From contig NZ_JAFCJX010000005.1 in the NCBI RefSeq assembly GCF_018130695.1, positions 124,001-188,000 on the forward strand: 64,000 nt of DNA, written 5' to 3'. A program made the position numbers and the translations under genes. This stretch comes from Bradyrhizobium jicamae. Its GTDB lineage: Bacteria > Pseudomonadota > Alphaproteobacteria > Rhizobiales > Xanthobacteraceae. Within the stretch, counting starts at the first letter, position 1; each line of letters starts with the position of its first letter. Positions 63,737 to 64,000 of this stretch are shown here, in pieces. The notes under the pieces were generated by a model. It was not told the DNA's origin and ran no database searches. It saw nothing but the letters and a program-made list of their open reading frames with translations.

Positions 63737-64000
63737 CTATATTCTCTGTGAGGTCTTCCGATCGAAGATGTGGGCGTTCGCAGGGTCGATCAGGAATGGA
63801 ACTTCGTCACCAGGTTTTAGAGAGAGTCTTTCCTTGATCACGGCGTCGATCAGATCCTCGTCCGCTTTCGCGAAGATCTGGGTCTCCGCACCGGTGGGCT
63901 CGAGCACCGACACCCGGACCGGCAATCCACCCTCGCCGATCGAGATGTGCTCGGGACGGATGCCATAGATCGCCGGCTGCCCATCCTCCATGTTCAACGG
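63737..64000 (-). CDS. Sugar ABC transporter ATPase (UgpC/MalK type), C-terminal fragment
   Basis: Only the last 87 or so codons are in the window; the 5' part lies beyond base 64000. The visible part is a TOBE-like regulatory domain with AIYGIRPEHISIGEGG and PVRVSVLEPTGAETQIFAKA, ending FLIDPANAHIFDRKTSQRI, typical of MalK/UgpC ATPases for carbohydrate import. It heads the cassette of HAD phosphatase, aldolase-like protein and PfkB kinase in this window. Confidence 0.9.
   Translation of the reverse strand, partial: PLNMEDGQPAIYGIRPEHISIGEGGLPVRVSVLEPTGAETQIFAKADEDLIDAVIKERLSLKPGDEVPFLIDPANAHIFDRKTSQRI

Overview
The window is a 64 kb piece of a GC-rich alphaproteobacterial chromosome, most likely Bradyrhizobium or a close relative. 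The evidence is the gene content (many Liv-type ABC importers, NAD-dependent formate dehydrogenase, NfeD/slipin pair), the codon use, and short palindromic repeats plus a longer non-coding dispersed repeat of kinds I recall from Bradyrhizobium genomes. Genes are dense and mostly in long same-strand operons. I see no prophage, insertion sequence, CRISPR array or rRNA. There is one tRNA gene, with anticodon CAT.

Layout. 1-5.4 kb: high-affinity potassium operon on the minus strand (small ORF, kdpF, kdpA, kdpB, kdpC, start of kdpD). 5.7-10.3 kb: a hypothetical gene, an NfeD/slipin pair, two small hypotheticals and a CorA-type Mg transporter. 10.4-25.8 kb: a formate, oxalate and molybdenum-cofactor region with fdsA, a fused fdsGB, a PsiF-like secreted protein, an oxalate/formate antiporter, a TusA-like protein, moeA, mobB, fdhD and mobA, then a NicC-like flavin monooxygenase and two further MoeA-type genes, one carrying a binding-protein-like domain. 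26-29.4 kb: three solute-binding proteins without their own transporters. 29.4-30.3 kb: repeats and the tRNA.

30.5-38.1 kb: a BMP-type (nucleoside-like) ABC importer divergent from a cysteine hydrolase, an amidase and a TetR regulator. This looks like an uptake-and-deamidation module. 38.2-45.1 kb: a Liv-type importer with a fused LivHM permease, in one operon with two carboxymuconolactone-decarboxylase-fold proteins and an FMN-dependent luciferase-like monooxygenase. A truncated metQ/nlpA remnant lies at its upstream end.

45.7-54.5 kb is the most unusual part. A complete Liv-type importer operon ends with a homologue of the large subunit of N,N-dimethylformamidase. The gene just before it is a LivM-type permease carrying a soluble C-terminal domain of about 110 residues that resembles the small subunit of the same enzyme. 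The importer and the hydrolase may therefore be physically joined at the membrane. An AraC-family regulator is divergent.

54.5-60.8 kb: small secreted and membrane proteins, a DUF1254-type protein, a formylglycine-generating enzyme with an N-terminal export segment, and the arylsulfatase it probably activates. 60.9-64 kb: a sugar-phosphate cassette (PfkB kinase, aldolase-like barrel, HAD phosphatase, end of a MalK/UgpC-type ATPase) that runs off the window.
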